Assembly (NCBI GenBank): GCA_032622095.1
Contig: CP136067.1
Span: 124,531,030 to 124,595,029 of the forward strand
Source: Siphonodentalium dalli
Taxonomy: Eukaryota; Mollusca; Scaphopoda; Gadilida; Siphonodentaliidae
Direction of reading: 5' to 3'
Length of the DNA: 64,000 nt
Shown: one piece after another, positions 39,301 through 51,300 of the stretch
How positions within the stretch are numbered: the first letter of the stretch is position 1
Layout: the number at the start of each line of letters is the position of its first letter
The notes under the pieces: model-generated
What the model saw: the letters and a program-made list of their open reading frames with translations, nothing else
What the model was told of the DNA's origin: nothing
The model's database searches: none
Position numbers and translations under genes: made by a program

Positions 39301-42300
39301 TTTGTTACTTCATGTAACCAGCATCTTTTGTAACCACCACACCAGCTTCACATGTTAAACCAAGCCATCCCTGTGATTCTTCTGAAGCCTGATCTTATGA
39401 CCAGGGTCTCTCTAAAGTCTTCATCTGTGGAGTTTTAGTTGTTAAGTTCATTACACAGTCGATCTCCAACACTGTAAGTACCTCATTTATTAGCTCCTAT
39501 GTCTTCCTTGTGAAATATGTTAGATGCTACAGGGGAGAGAACTCTATTTTCTACTTATAGACCAGTTATGCTTTCTTCAGTCTGTCAGCTGTTCAGATTT
39601 TTTTTTTTATTTGTTTATTAAAAAGTCATAGTTTATGCAATTTATAGCAATGTTTAGAAAAGAATTGTTTGAAAAGCCATAAATTTTTCAAAGAAGCTGA
39701 ATTTCTTTAGAACTTAAATAATATAAATTTGAGAAATTTCAGCTTTTTAATGGATTAATAGATATAATTTATATCATGTTACTCATGAACAGCTTAAATG
39801 TACTCAATGCTTTCTTTTTCTTTCTTCTCTTTATTTTTTAGATGACTATTTTCTTTTCTTTTCTTATCTGTTTTATTTCTTTCTTTTTTCTTCGCTTTTG
39901 TCTTTCTTTCTTTTTTCCCTCTTTCTCACTGTTTCTAAAAATTCCTTAAATCCTCACCATAGGAAAGGCTTCATAATCTTCACTAGGGATTAACAATGCG
40001 TAAAATTTACGTAAATTGGACAAAGCCAAAACTTTCTCACAATATTATATTTATATCCCATGTGTGTAGAATAACTGTAACTGTGTCAGGATAAACTAAT
40101 ATAAGCAAAATGCCCAGTTTGTGTTTAAATTCAATGGAAGGTGATTAGCCTGGATGTCAAACAACAGGCTATGTTCCACATGTTGAACTCATGTCTGTAG
40201 TTGTGTGTAGGATGTGGGAGGCAGTGTGTAGGAAGAAGGGCTCTCTGAACAGATTATTTGATAGAGGAAATTCATCATGCCACTAGAAAATTCTAGGTTC
40301 ATCAATGCTTTGGATTACGCTTGAGATGATCTCTTAATCCGGCCAGACAAGTCATTGTGGTTCAACAATGACATCTCACTAGTATAAAAGAGTTATATTT
40401 GTCTGGCAGTCTGATGGTGTCTAGTCTCATGTTTTAACCCTTCCATGACTCGACCTTCCTGAAATATTATGAAAACCCTGTGCCAATGCATTCTCTTTTA
40501 TACAGTAATGCCCTAAATAATCGACCCCTTAATCACAGCAGAATTATGGGTAATTTTTCAGGATTTAGTCGGAAATATGGCTTGTTGCCATTCATCAGAA
40601 AGCTCTCACTGAGGATTTAGTCAGAAATATGGCTTGTTGCCATTCATCGGAAAGCTCTCAGTGAGAGCTTTCCGATGAATGGCAACAAGCCATATTTCCG
40701 ACTAAATCCTGAAAAATTACCCATAATTCTGCTGTGGTTAAGGGGTCAATTATTTAGGGCATTACTGTATGCTATTTTCCCATAGCCTCACATTTGGGAG
40801 AATGCACTGGCACAGGATCTTTAATGCTGCATCAGTGCATTTCCTGTCATGAAAGGGTTAATAACTTTGTTCCACAGAATGTTTTGTGCAGCAGAATTCA
40901 GCGGTGTATGAATATATGTATTTCATATATGATATACAATTTCTTTAAAAAAAAATTCAATATAAAAAAAAAATCCACCAATCTAAATGATGATGTATCA
41001 ACATAGTCACACACTCATGGATCATTTCGTAGATAATTAAATTAAATCTGACTTATTTTCTTGAATTTCAAGCTCAATTCCAATGAAATGATGTTTTAAC
41101 TGAACAAAAAAGTCACCATATCTACTTTTATATCTAATTCATTTATAAATACTTCTACTTCCTTGTTTAAAAATGCCTTGTTTGATTTTCAGCCTGGTAT
41201 TGTTTATATTCCCTATTTGAAAAAAATATTATATCTTCCCCTCCCTATTTTTTCTTCCTTTGTCTTAAATTACAAATGCCACATTTCAATTGACACTCAT
41301 AACCTCGGATGATTGCTGTATAAAGCATGATCCTCTGAATGAACTCACCGAGAAAATTGATTTGTCTATCAAATTACATACATACAATCACACGGAATAA
41401 AAACAAAGTTATTATATGCAGACGAGAAGTATATAGTATTGAAAAGAAAAATAAAGAATATTGTTTTTCATTAATAATGGTAGCCGAGAAAACAGAGAAC
41501 ACGATTCTAAAACTTGATAGATGAGTCTATTAAACTTCAATTTCAAATGCTGATAAACACAACAGCGAAAACGGAACAGAAGCATAAATTCTTCAAGAGT
41601 TTTTGCCGTCTTATGTTACTAATTGTTGTTGTTCCTATAGAAATAAGAGATCCAAAGTGTGTGTATTTGGCATTATTTTTCCCCTGGGAAGTGATAGGCA
41701 TTCTTGTTTCGTGCTCAGGAGCTTTTCTAAATATACAGCTCCGATATCCTATAGCAATTTATTGTGGTAAAAACTAATAATGAAGCATGTTTCGTTCTCC
41801 AGCATGAGAATTGACACTATCTTTACATGGCACGAGATGCAACAATCTTAACCTAGGTATTGTAATTATTTTCAAAAAACGCCCCCAACACGGGCCAACA
41901 GTTAGTTAATGCTCGTGATAAATTGTACATAGAATTGGCAATGAAACCCAAGGTGCTTTTGATACAAAAACCTTCTGACACAAATGGATTTACATTCAAA
42001 CTTATCTGACTAAATAGACTGTAGGATAATAGAAATAACTATTCTACAAATCCAAACCCAGTTTCTGCTAATATATATTACATGTATCTCACTTTGCAAT
42101 CAGACATCTTCATACCCAGGTTTTGCTGTTCTAAATTGCAGCCGGGCTACAAATAACCAGCCTAGATAGGATATAGGATAATTTTATTTACAATACACAT
42201 ACATGTATGAATAGTACAATGGAATTAACATATAAGATAATAATGCAGTATATTGCTGTGGGTAAAATAGCCCTGTCTTCCTACTACCCCCTAAAGAAAT

Positions 42301-45300
42301 ATCACTATATAAATAATTAATCGAATGGCGTGAACATTTTGATACAAAATTAGGAGGCCTAATGCCCCTCCTAGATTTAGCCCTCCTGGATTATCACTTT
42401 TGGATTGCCCTCTCTCATATGCCTGTATGTGCCGTAATGCTCTAAATAGAGCATTACTGTATGTGCCCCAAAGTATATTTTTTTATTATCATGTTGTTCT
42501 TGCTGACTATACTTGTTTTATAAATGGTCTATTGTGTTGCATAATAATTATTAGATCATAGAATGGTGATGTTGGGGTGTAAATTGAACATCAGCCATTG
42601 TTACTTCTCCTTGATTACAGTCCACTTCTCCCTAATAACCAAACAATGAGAAGTGACTTCTCCCAATTTGAAACCTCCAGGTCGGTCCCTGATACAGTAA
42701 TGCCCTTATATAATCGACACATTAACCACAGTAGAATTATGGGTAATTTTTCAGGATTTAGTCGGAAATATGGCTTGTTGCCATTCATCTGAAAGCTCTC
42801 ACTAAGAGCTTTCCGATGAATGGCAACAAGCTATATTTCCGACTAAATCCTGAAAAATTACCCATAACTCTGCTGTGGTTAAGGAGTCTATTACTATAGG
42901 GCATTACTGTAGTTTGTAATAAAATTTAGTCATTAAGTCAGCATTTATGATGATCTAGCTTGGAGAATATGTTCCCCAAATTTCTTCATATATATTCTAA
43001 AAAATTCCCCCTGAAGTATTAAGAGAATATAGGCAGGATTATATTTAAATCCAGGCAATGTTTGCTTCATTGAAAAGAATACCAATCGCCCCACCCCAGC
43101 CTTTTAAGTTATAAAACTACATTCTTATGATGATTTCATGTTTACTAAGATGAACTTTTTCTCTGATATTAAAATAAAACTGTCATCAATATAAGAGTTC
43201 AGAGAAGATTGTTTTGATGATTCTCCCACAATTAAATCTACAGAATTCCACTTTAGAATACCATGAAAAACCTCACTCAGGGGACGAGTCATTGCATAGA
43301 GAGAACCAGTCATCACAACATAGCAACCGCTGAATAAAGGGCTATCCATTTACAACATTTATTATCAATTTTTCTTAATATCAGGTGTTTCTTTAATAAG
43401 TTAAATATGTTGCGAGATTCTTCAAAAAGAATATGATCTTAAGAAGACAGTGTAGTATATTGACATCTGTGGGGGACTTTTATTCACAGCCTAATGGGTT
43501 TTGTTAATGACTTTGTGTGGAGGAATTCCTTAGCTTGAGAGATTACTGAGAAGTTTTAATGTCTTTGAGATTCCGAGAATGAGATCACAGATACGGGATG
43601 TCCATCCCAGCAGTGTGTTTAAGACACTACTTTCAAAGTTGAGCTTGAATCAAAGAATTAATTTGATTTTCAGATCATTTGTGAAGTTTTCGTTTCATCT
43701 TTGGAGGGGGTAGAAAGTTTAAGATTTTCTTCATTAATAATTTGTTCATCTTGTTGAATATCCACAATGAGTTTTTATATCAATGATAGCTATCAGATAG
43801 TAGTCTCTTGTATTGAATTTTTTTCTGTTTTATTTCATAGCATCAATATTAGAATGAAAAGATCCCTGTAATATAATGAATGACATTGGTATCCACAGGA
43901 TCTGTATGTGCCATTTAGGTATAGTTTTCTTTAACATATCTCTTTTTTTTGTGCATTTGACAACATTTCAGGATCCAGACCTTTAGTTACAACAACATAA
44001 TTTTATAAAATGAAATTTTACTGTACCGTTGTCATTATACATTTTATACCTGGAAAACTTTTTACAAACCACTAAATTATTGAAAACATGAAGTAGATAT
44101 GAACACTAATATCTAGCACAATGTTCAAGATTTTAATTCTCATCTCCAACATGTTATTTTAGACACTAGAACTTGAATATGATGGGAAAATTTCAACAAA
44201 AATAACCACAAAACACAGAGCTTTCCGATGAATGGCAACAAGCCATATTTCCGACTAAATCCTGAAAAATTACCCATAATTCTGCTGTGGTTAAAGAGTC
44301 GATTATTTAGGGTATTACTGTATGAACACTAATATCTAGCACAATATTCAAGATTGTAATTCTCAGCTCAAATGCATTATTTTTGACACTCAGAGGGAAA
44401 AATTTCACCATAAATACCCCAAAACCTGGATAATCTGCAAAATTAAATCAGCGAGTATCTGGTTATCAAAGTGTTAAAGTGGGATGATAAATGATCGATC
44501 TGCAGACCGGCCTCACCAGACCGAGGGTTAACAGACATAATTATAATGAGATGATCCGTTAATTAATCTGTTTCTCTGGTTCCTGTGCGGCCTTTATGGC
44601 AGTCGGATTCCCCGCTATAATACAGAGACTAACTCAGACCTACAAAGCCGCTTCATTCGGAGCCACATTGTACCCCGATAATACCTCTCCATAAAGCCCT
44701 GTTCTTCCCCCACATAAGAAATATTAGCAAATGTTTTGGCATTTGAATATATAAATAGTGCATCCGTGGAATCAGCATCTGTTATTTACTGGGCATTGAC
44801 AACTGTCAAACAGATGTTCTTGCTAAGACCCTTAATGATTTAATTCTCATTGAAAAGAAAAAACACCACTTGGCAAATTGTTTTAATAAGAGTCCGATTT
44901 TGTGAACATTACGGAAGGAAGCTTTTTCACTCGCAGGGAGCCCTCTGTAGGTATTTTTCTATCTTATGATATAGCTATTTAAAACAGTAGGTCGTCTGAG
45001 ATCTAGAATAAGAGACTATTATAAGCCATATTTCAACACCTGCTTTGTTCCTAGATCCTATTTCCTCAAATAATTTGTTTTCACAGTTTTGATTCCCTTT
45101 ATACGTTTTGAGACAAAGGTGCGGTTTTAAATTGTATCAATCAGACATTTGAATGGTATTAACACTTAAAGTGATGTGAAACACTCCGGCAGGGTGATCA
45201 AATAGATATTGAGAATAATCTTGCTCAAAATATACAAATATTAATCCAAATTAACAACACATACCATCATTCTTTTATATTAAATGATTTTGCCATCGAG

Positions 45301-48300
45301 TCATTGCATTTAATTGTGTTAGTTTATCGATGATAATTTCGTCCAAAAAGGAGATGTAAATATTTACAATTGAGCGTAGTTCAGCCTCTGTTTTTTATGG
45401 TCAATTTATTTGAAATTTTCAGCGATGTTAGTAGAATGCTACATTATCCAGGTTGGCATAGCACCTGAGTACTAACTTATCAATTTCATGCACCCGAATA
45501 AGTCAATAATATGTCTTTAAGTTATCCAAAAGATTGTTTAGTTCAACAATGATGGTCATAGCTATTTTTTTTTTTTTTTAGAAATGAAGTTATATCTTCA
45601 AAGATATAGAATTGACGAAATTCAACAAAACTTACATTAACTTAAGTGCCTCTTTAATTTTGTTCACACTTCCTTGTTTTTAGTTTTAACATTAAACACT
45701 TGTTCCGACAAAAATGAATCTATTTTTATCTTACAAAATAATAATATTATTTACCAGATCACAATTTGAGTTTTGTGTTCGGTGATTTTCAAGGTTAACA
45801 TTTATATGGGCCCTTAGAAATGATAGCCGTAATATTGCACTAAAAATAAATGTTTCCTGTTTTCTTTTTAAATTTAGTGCATCAAGGCCAAGGGTGGTGT
45901 AAAATTAGATTTTATTCAATCAAAACATGTTCCTATCTACTTCTACAGTAATGCTCTAAATAATCGACTCCTTAACCATAGCAGAATTATGGGTAACTTT
46001 TCAGGATTTAGTCGGAAATATGGCTTGTTGCCATTCATCGGAAAGCTCTCAGCTAAGGAATCCTGAGTTTAGTGTGCCTGTCATTTGCAGAATGAGGTCC
46101 CCAGAGGGTGAATTTAGTGATGCTATCCTGGGCTAGCATCACTAAATTCTCATTCTCCTTAGGAGACGGCAGGTAGACAACCTTCTTGGTTATGCTGTCC
46201 CCGATAGCTCATTGAATGTTATACTATTACACTGTGTATATAATTGTAAATATCATATGAATGAGTTATGAATAAATAATCATAGTCATAGTCATAGTCA
46301 TCTTCTCTGGAAAGTTTCTTTATTATAAAAATTCTACAGAAACTTCTTCACATAGATTCTATTTCATTTTTAGTTTAGTTTCTCTATATCCCCAAATTGG
46401 CAGATGACACATTGCATAATTGAGGTTCCCAATAGGTGCACATCACCATATTCACCATTTGGGAACTACAATATAGATGAGGCCTAAGCAGTATGAGGTC
46501 CCCAGAGGGTAAATTTGGTGATGCTATCCCATTATGCGGGTTAGCGTCACTAAATTCACCCTCTGGGGACCTCATTCTGCAATTGACACACTAAACTCAG
46601 TAAGTAATATAATAAACCTTTTAAAATGTCACAGAGGGAAAATAGATAGGTGTATAAGTGTTCATTGGTCCAATTGGATGATACATGGAATGTCGCTTTC
46701 ATTAAAAATCATAATAAAATAGAATGTGACAAGAAGCGTGGATTTTAAACTTTAAATTGTATCATTCTTCATCTGACATATTCAATCATAATACGTAGAC
46801 GTTTTTTCAGACAGGTACCTTAATCTGAACTAGCAACCATGACTTTGTTGAGTTTTGTGACAATGCAGGCTTTTGTTTCCTCGGGACTTAATGGTACTGA
46901 AAAACTAGACACTGCTCACGCTTGCGAGTAGAGCTTTTCTCATGTCACCCTCCCGCTGTGACGGGATTACAGGCATACTTTGATTGTTGAAGATAGATAT
47001 TAATTAAAATCCGCGTGACACATGTCTATTAAAATCGTCATTGTCCTACGATATTGAACCATTTGCTGTATGCTCGTTGTAAAGAAAGAGCTTATATGCA
47101 GCTGTTAAATTAATGCAAAGTGTACTTTAAGTTTATCTAATCATAATTTGTACTAGTTATGTGGTATCTAAAAAATTATTGTCACAAATTGAATCGGCTT
47201 AAAGTTTAAATGGATCTATATACATGCATTTTTGTTTGCGTAATTTTCGACATAGCTAAGGCCTTCGATTAGCAATTTGTCAAGTAAAATAAGTTGGAAT
47301 CTCTGAAAATTCTTTGCGAATTAGTACAGAATTATACTTGTGTGTTTTGTAATTACAATCTGTATCATGATTATTATAAGATAATATATAATGAAGATAT
47401 CTGGAAGATATTTATGTTGAAATTGAATCCGCTTTGTATTCAATTTGGACAATATGTACACAAGAATTTTAATTTATCATTTCTAACATAAGGCCTTTGA
47501 TTATCAATTTGTTAGATAAAACCAGTTCAAATCTCAGTATATCCCTCCAATTATTTCAGTTGAATATCTTTACCAGGACAAATCGTTTTTTCACTCTAAG
47601 TAGTTGGTTGTAAAATGACTAATACATTGTGTCCATCAAAACATAATTTAGGTCTTGTGTGAGTCATAAAAATTAAATGCTACTTTAAATTTCGGATGTT
47701 CATTATGGAGGTCTATGGTCCACATGATTTATGGGGGATAATAAAAGGTCAATACAACGGAGAATAGGAAGGCAGTACATTCTGTTTGCAATATTGTTAA
47801 AAAAATTAATGCCTCAGGGCTGTGTAGTTAATATTGTCCAAAAAAACATAATGATTATAAATTACATTGTTCATTTTTTGTTATTCCGGAAAAATATCCA
47901 CAATTCGACAATATTCCCGAACACCCTCAAGCATTTGGCTGCAATTTATTGAAATGATGAGAGAAACATTAGAATTTATCAGATGCCAAATCAGATTTTT
48001 TTCATGTTTCACAATAGTTTCGAACCTTAATTTGATTTTTTTTTAAATCATCACTTTATTATTGGCAGTTCCCTAAGTCATTTCGGTAACTGTTATATTT
48101 TACAAATTCCTTCAGGGGTAAAATTTATCATAGTCATCTATAATACTCTTGTCAGAACTGGTCAGGTGTTTCGTTCTATCGTCAGTCCTGTGGGTCCTGT
48201 CAGTATAAAGAATGAAGACATCATTATTAAAATGCACCTCAAAAAGCACAATTATGTTTAAATTGGGAGTTAAACTTATAAATTGTTGCTCTGTGATGTA

Positions 48301-51300
48301 TTGTGACGATGAAGCTGAAGATTGCGATAAGAGTAGAATCAGAAGCGCCCACAATAACACGCATTATTGTCCCGTGGTCGTTAAAATGTGGTTACAATGC
48401 CTCCACACAATGCGTTTGATCACATCTTTTTGATACCTCGTCCATGTCTCGATTGCTGTGTCATTAAATGAAATATTGAATTAAATTCATATTTTATCAT
48501 ATATTACAATTTATAACTTTTAGGATGGTGAGAACAGACTTCATTCTTCTCCGGTTGCATTGTTGTCATATCTCTGTTTATATTAACCCCAGCATGGCAA
48601 CATGATACCCTAAATAATCAACTCCTTAACCACAGCATTATTATGGGTAACTTTTCAGGATTTAGTCGGAAATATGGCTTGTTGCCATTCATCGGAAAGC
48701 TCTCAGTGAGAGCTCTCCGATGAATGGCAACAAGCCATATTTCCGACTAAATCCTGAAAAGTTACCCATAATAATGCTGTGGTTAAGGAGTCAATTATTT
48801 AGGACATTACTGCGGGCGTAGCATGATCGAGTCCAGGACCCAAATAACCTAAAACTTCAAATGCGTATATTGAAGCCCACCCATACCATTGTTACTCTAC
48901 AGCAAAATACTAAATTCATTATTATAGGGCAGTCTTGTGGGGGGGGGGGGGGGGGCAGACCTCCTCATTTGTAGATTAAAGGCAGTCAGCAATGAATTTG
49001 GGAATCTTTTTACCACAAATAAATGTTCAGTATATTTTCTGCCTCTTTTTTTTAAATTGACTAGAACTTTGGTCTGGAAATAGTGGCTGAAGTATCGGGG
49101 GGAGGGGGGTGGGGGTGGCACCAATCAGATATTACCTGATCTCAGTATCATCTCGCACCTCATAGAAAATCTTTCCAAAAACGTTTATTGTATGAAATTA
49201 CCTCTAATGATTTCATGAGACCAAATGTTACTTCTTTTCTCATGCAATACTTTTACAAGGGTTAAAAAAGAATGTCTCAGAACGACGGTTTGATTTCATT
49301 CTTATGTAAAGCGGACCCGTTTGTTCACTGCAAGACACTTTTGTACCCACGCAGTAGAATTGGCTATATATTGAGGCGAGGCTTCTATCGCACCGGGATG
49401 GCCCACTGACGACAATAGTCAGTACACATCTTTTTATCGGCAAACAATTATTACAACTTAATGTCGAGAAGTTTCTCATAGCGAGTCGCAACAATAAACA
49501 TGACCTGTTTAATATGTAGAGGTAATCAGCGCTTGAGTGGGCTCCAGCTTTGTCATCGACGACGCTGCAATTTGGGTGGATCTCGTTCCTCGCATTGTTG
49601 CCGCTCAATAAAAGGCTCCCTATACAGCCTTGAAATAGTGTGTCTGTCATTTGCAGAATGAGGTCCCCAGAGGGTGAATTTAGTGATGCTACCCCGCATA
49701 GCGGGCTAGCATCACCAAATTCACCCTCTGGGGACCTCATTCTGCTGACGTATAAGCAGAATGATGTCCCCAGAGGGTGAATTTGGTGATGCTAGCCCGC
49801 TATGCGGGGTAGCATCACTAAATTCACCCTCTGGGGACCTCATTCTGCAAATGACAGACTTGCTAATAAAAGGTTTGCTGTATAATAGACACTTGTATTG
49901 TCAGTTACGCTTTGTCATTTCACTGTGAAATGTACACTCAGTTTGATTGTGGTTTGAAATAAAAATTAAAACATTTTTATAGTCAGTGTAGGTGGAAAAA
50001 TCAGATTTCCGTCTCGTCTCCCCTTGTAAACTTATCATTTATAGGTGAAAGGATGCACATTTTAGATGACTAATATTGTCAATTAAAAAGGAGCTTCAGC
50101 TTTTATACTTGTGTGCGTGTGTGAATTCAGATTTGCCATACTGTGAAATTCTTTTAGATATTCCTATACTAAATATTCATTGATGATTAGTTCCATTAGG
50201 AAATATTCTGATAATAAGTTCAGTTCAACAAACGACCATATGTCATTTATTGAACTTATTATGTGAAAAATTCCCACCAATTAATATGGAACCTTTTACA
50301 ATTGTATGATCTTTACATTGGTCTGTCGTCTGCTTTTATTACCTGAACATCCCTCCAAATGAATAATAGACCATTCCAATGTGTAGTTTTATGACAGGGT
50401 GAGAGAATCCATTTAGTATAGAAAGGGAGATAATGCTAGTTGTTGCTTCTATCACCATCCAAAACCTTTGACATCATACAGTAATACCCTAAATAATCGA
50501 CTCCTTAACCACAGCAGAATTATGGGTAACTTTTCAGGATTTTGTTGGAAATATGGCTTGTTGCCATTCATCGGAAAGCTCTCATTGAGCTTGTAAACCA
50601 GTGCATTCTTTTATATATGGTACTCACATAAAAATATAAGAGAATGCACTGGCACAGGGTCTTTAATGCTCCACCAGCAGTAATTTCTCAGTGAGAGCTT
50701 TCCGATGAATGGCAACAAGCCATATTTCTGACTAAATCCTGAAAAGTTACCCATAATTCTGCTGTGGTTAAGGAGTCGATTATTTAGGACATTACTGTAT
50801 ATCAGCATGACATGCCCCAGACAAACTCATATTTAGAGGCCCCGGTTATTGACGCCTTCATTATCTATATATAGAACCATTTTTATAAATGATCCATGGA
50901 ATAAAATAGGAACTTAAGTTTCCACTAAAATGGTAAAAAATTACACACAACTGTTCCCCCTTTTTCTCCCATAAAACATTGTGCAGAACTGAAATGCAAA
51001 TTGCATTTTAACTATAGTTCTCTCATTTCATTAAAAAAAATATAGTTAATATTAACATGTATGATGTAATTTGGGGCTCCAGAAATGTAATATAAATCAT
51101 CCAGATTTTCTATAGTGTCTGTTGTCATGACAACAAACAGGTTACTGGTACAATATTACATTCTGAAGCTCTCTAATATTAACCTATTTGAAAAAAATAG
51201 TTAATATTAACATGTATGATGTAATTTGGGGCTCCATAAATTTAATATAAATCTTTCAGTTTTTAACACGTAAAAAATTTCAATAGTGTCTGTTGTCATG

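Noticed and set aside
41339-41777. Two adjacent short plus-strand frames
   Set aside because: AT-rich, no motifs, no splice context; likely chance.
49240-49740. 166-codon minus-strand frame
   Set aside because: Its first part is family D palindrome and the rest has no motif or splice context.
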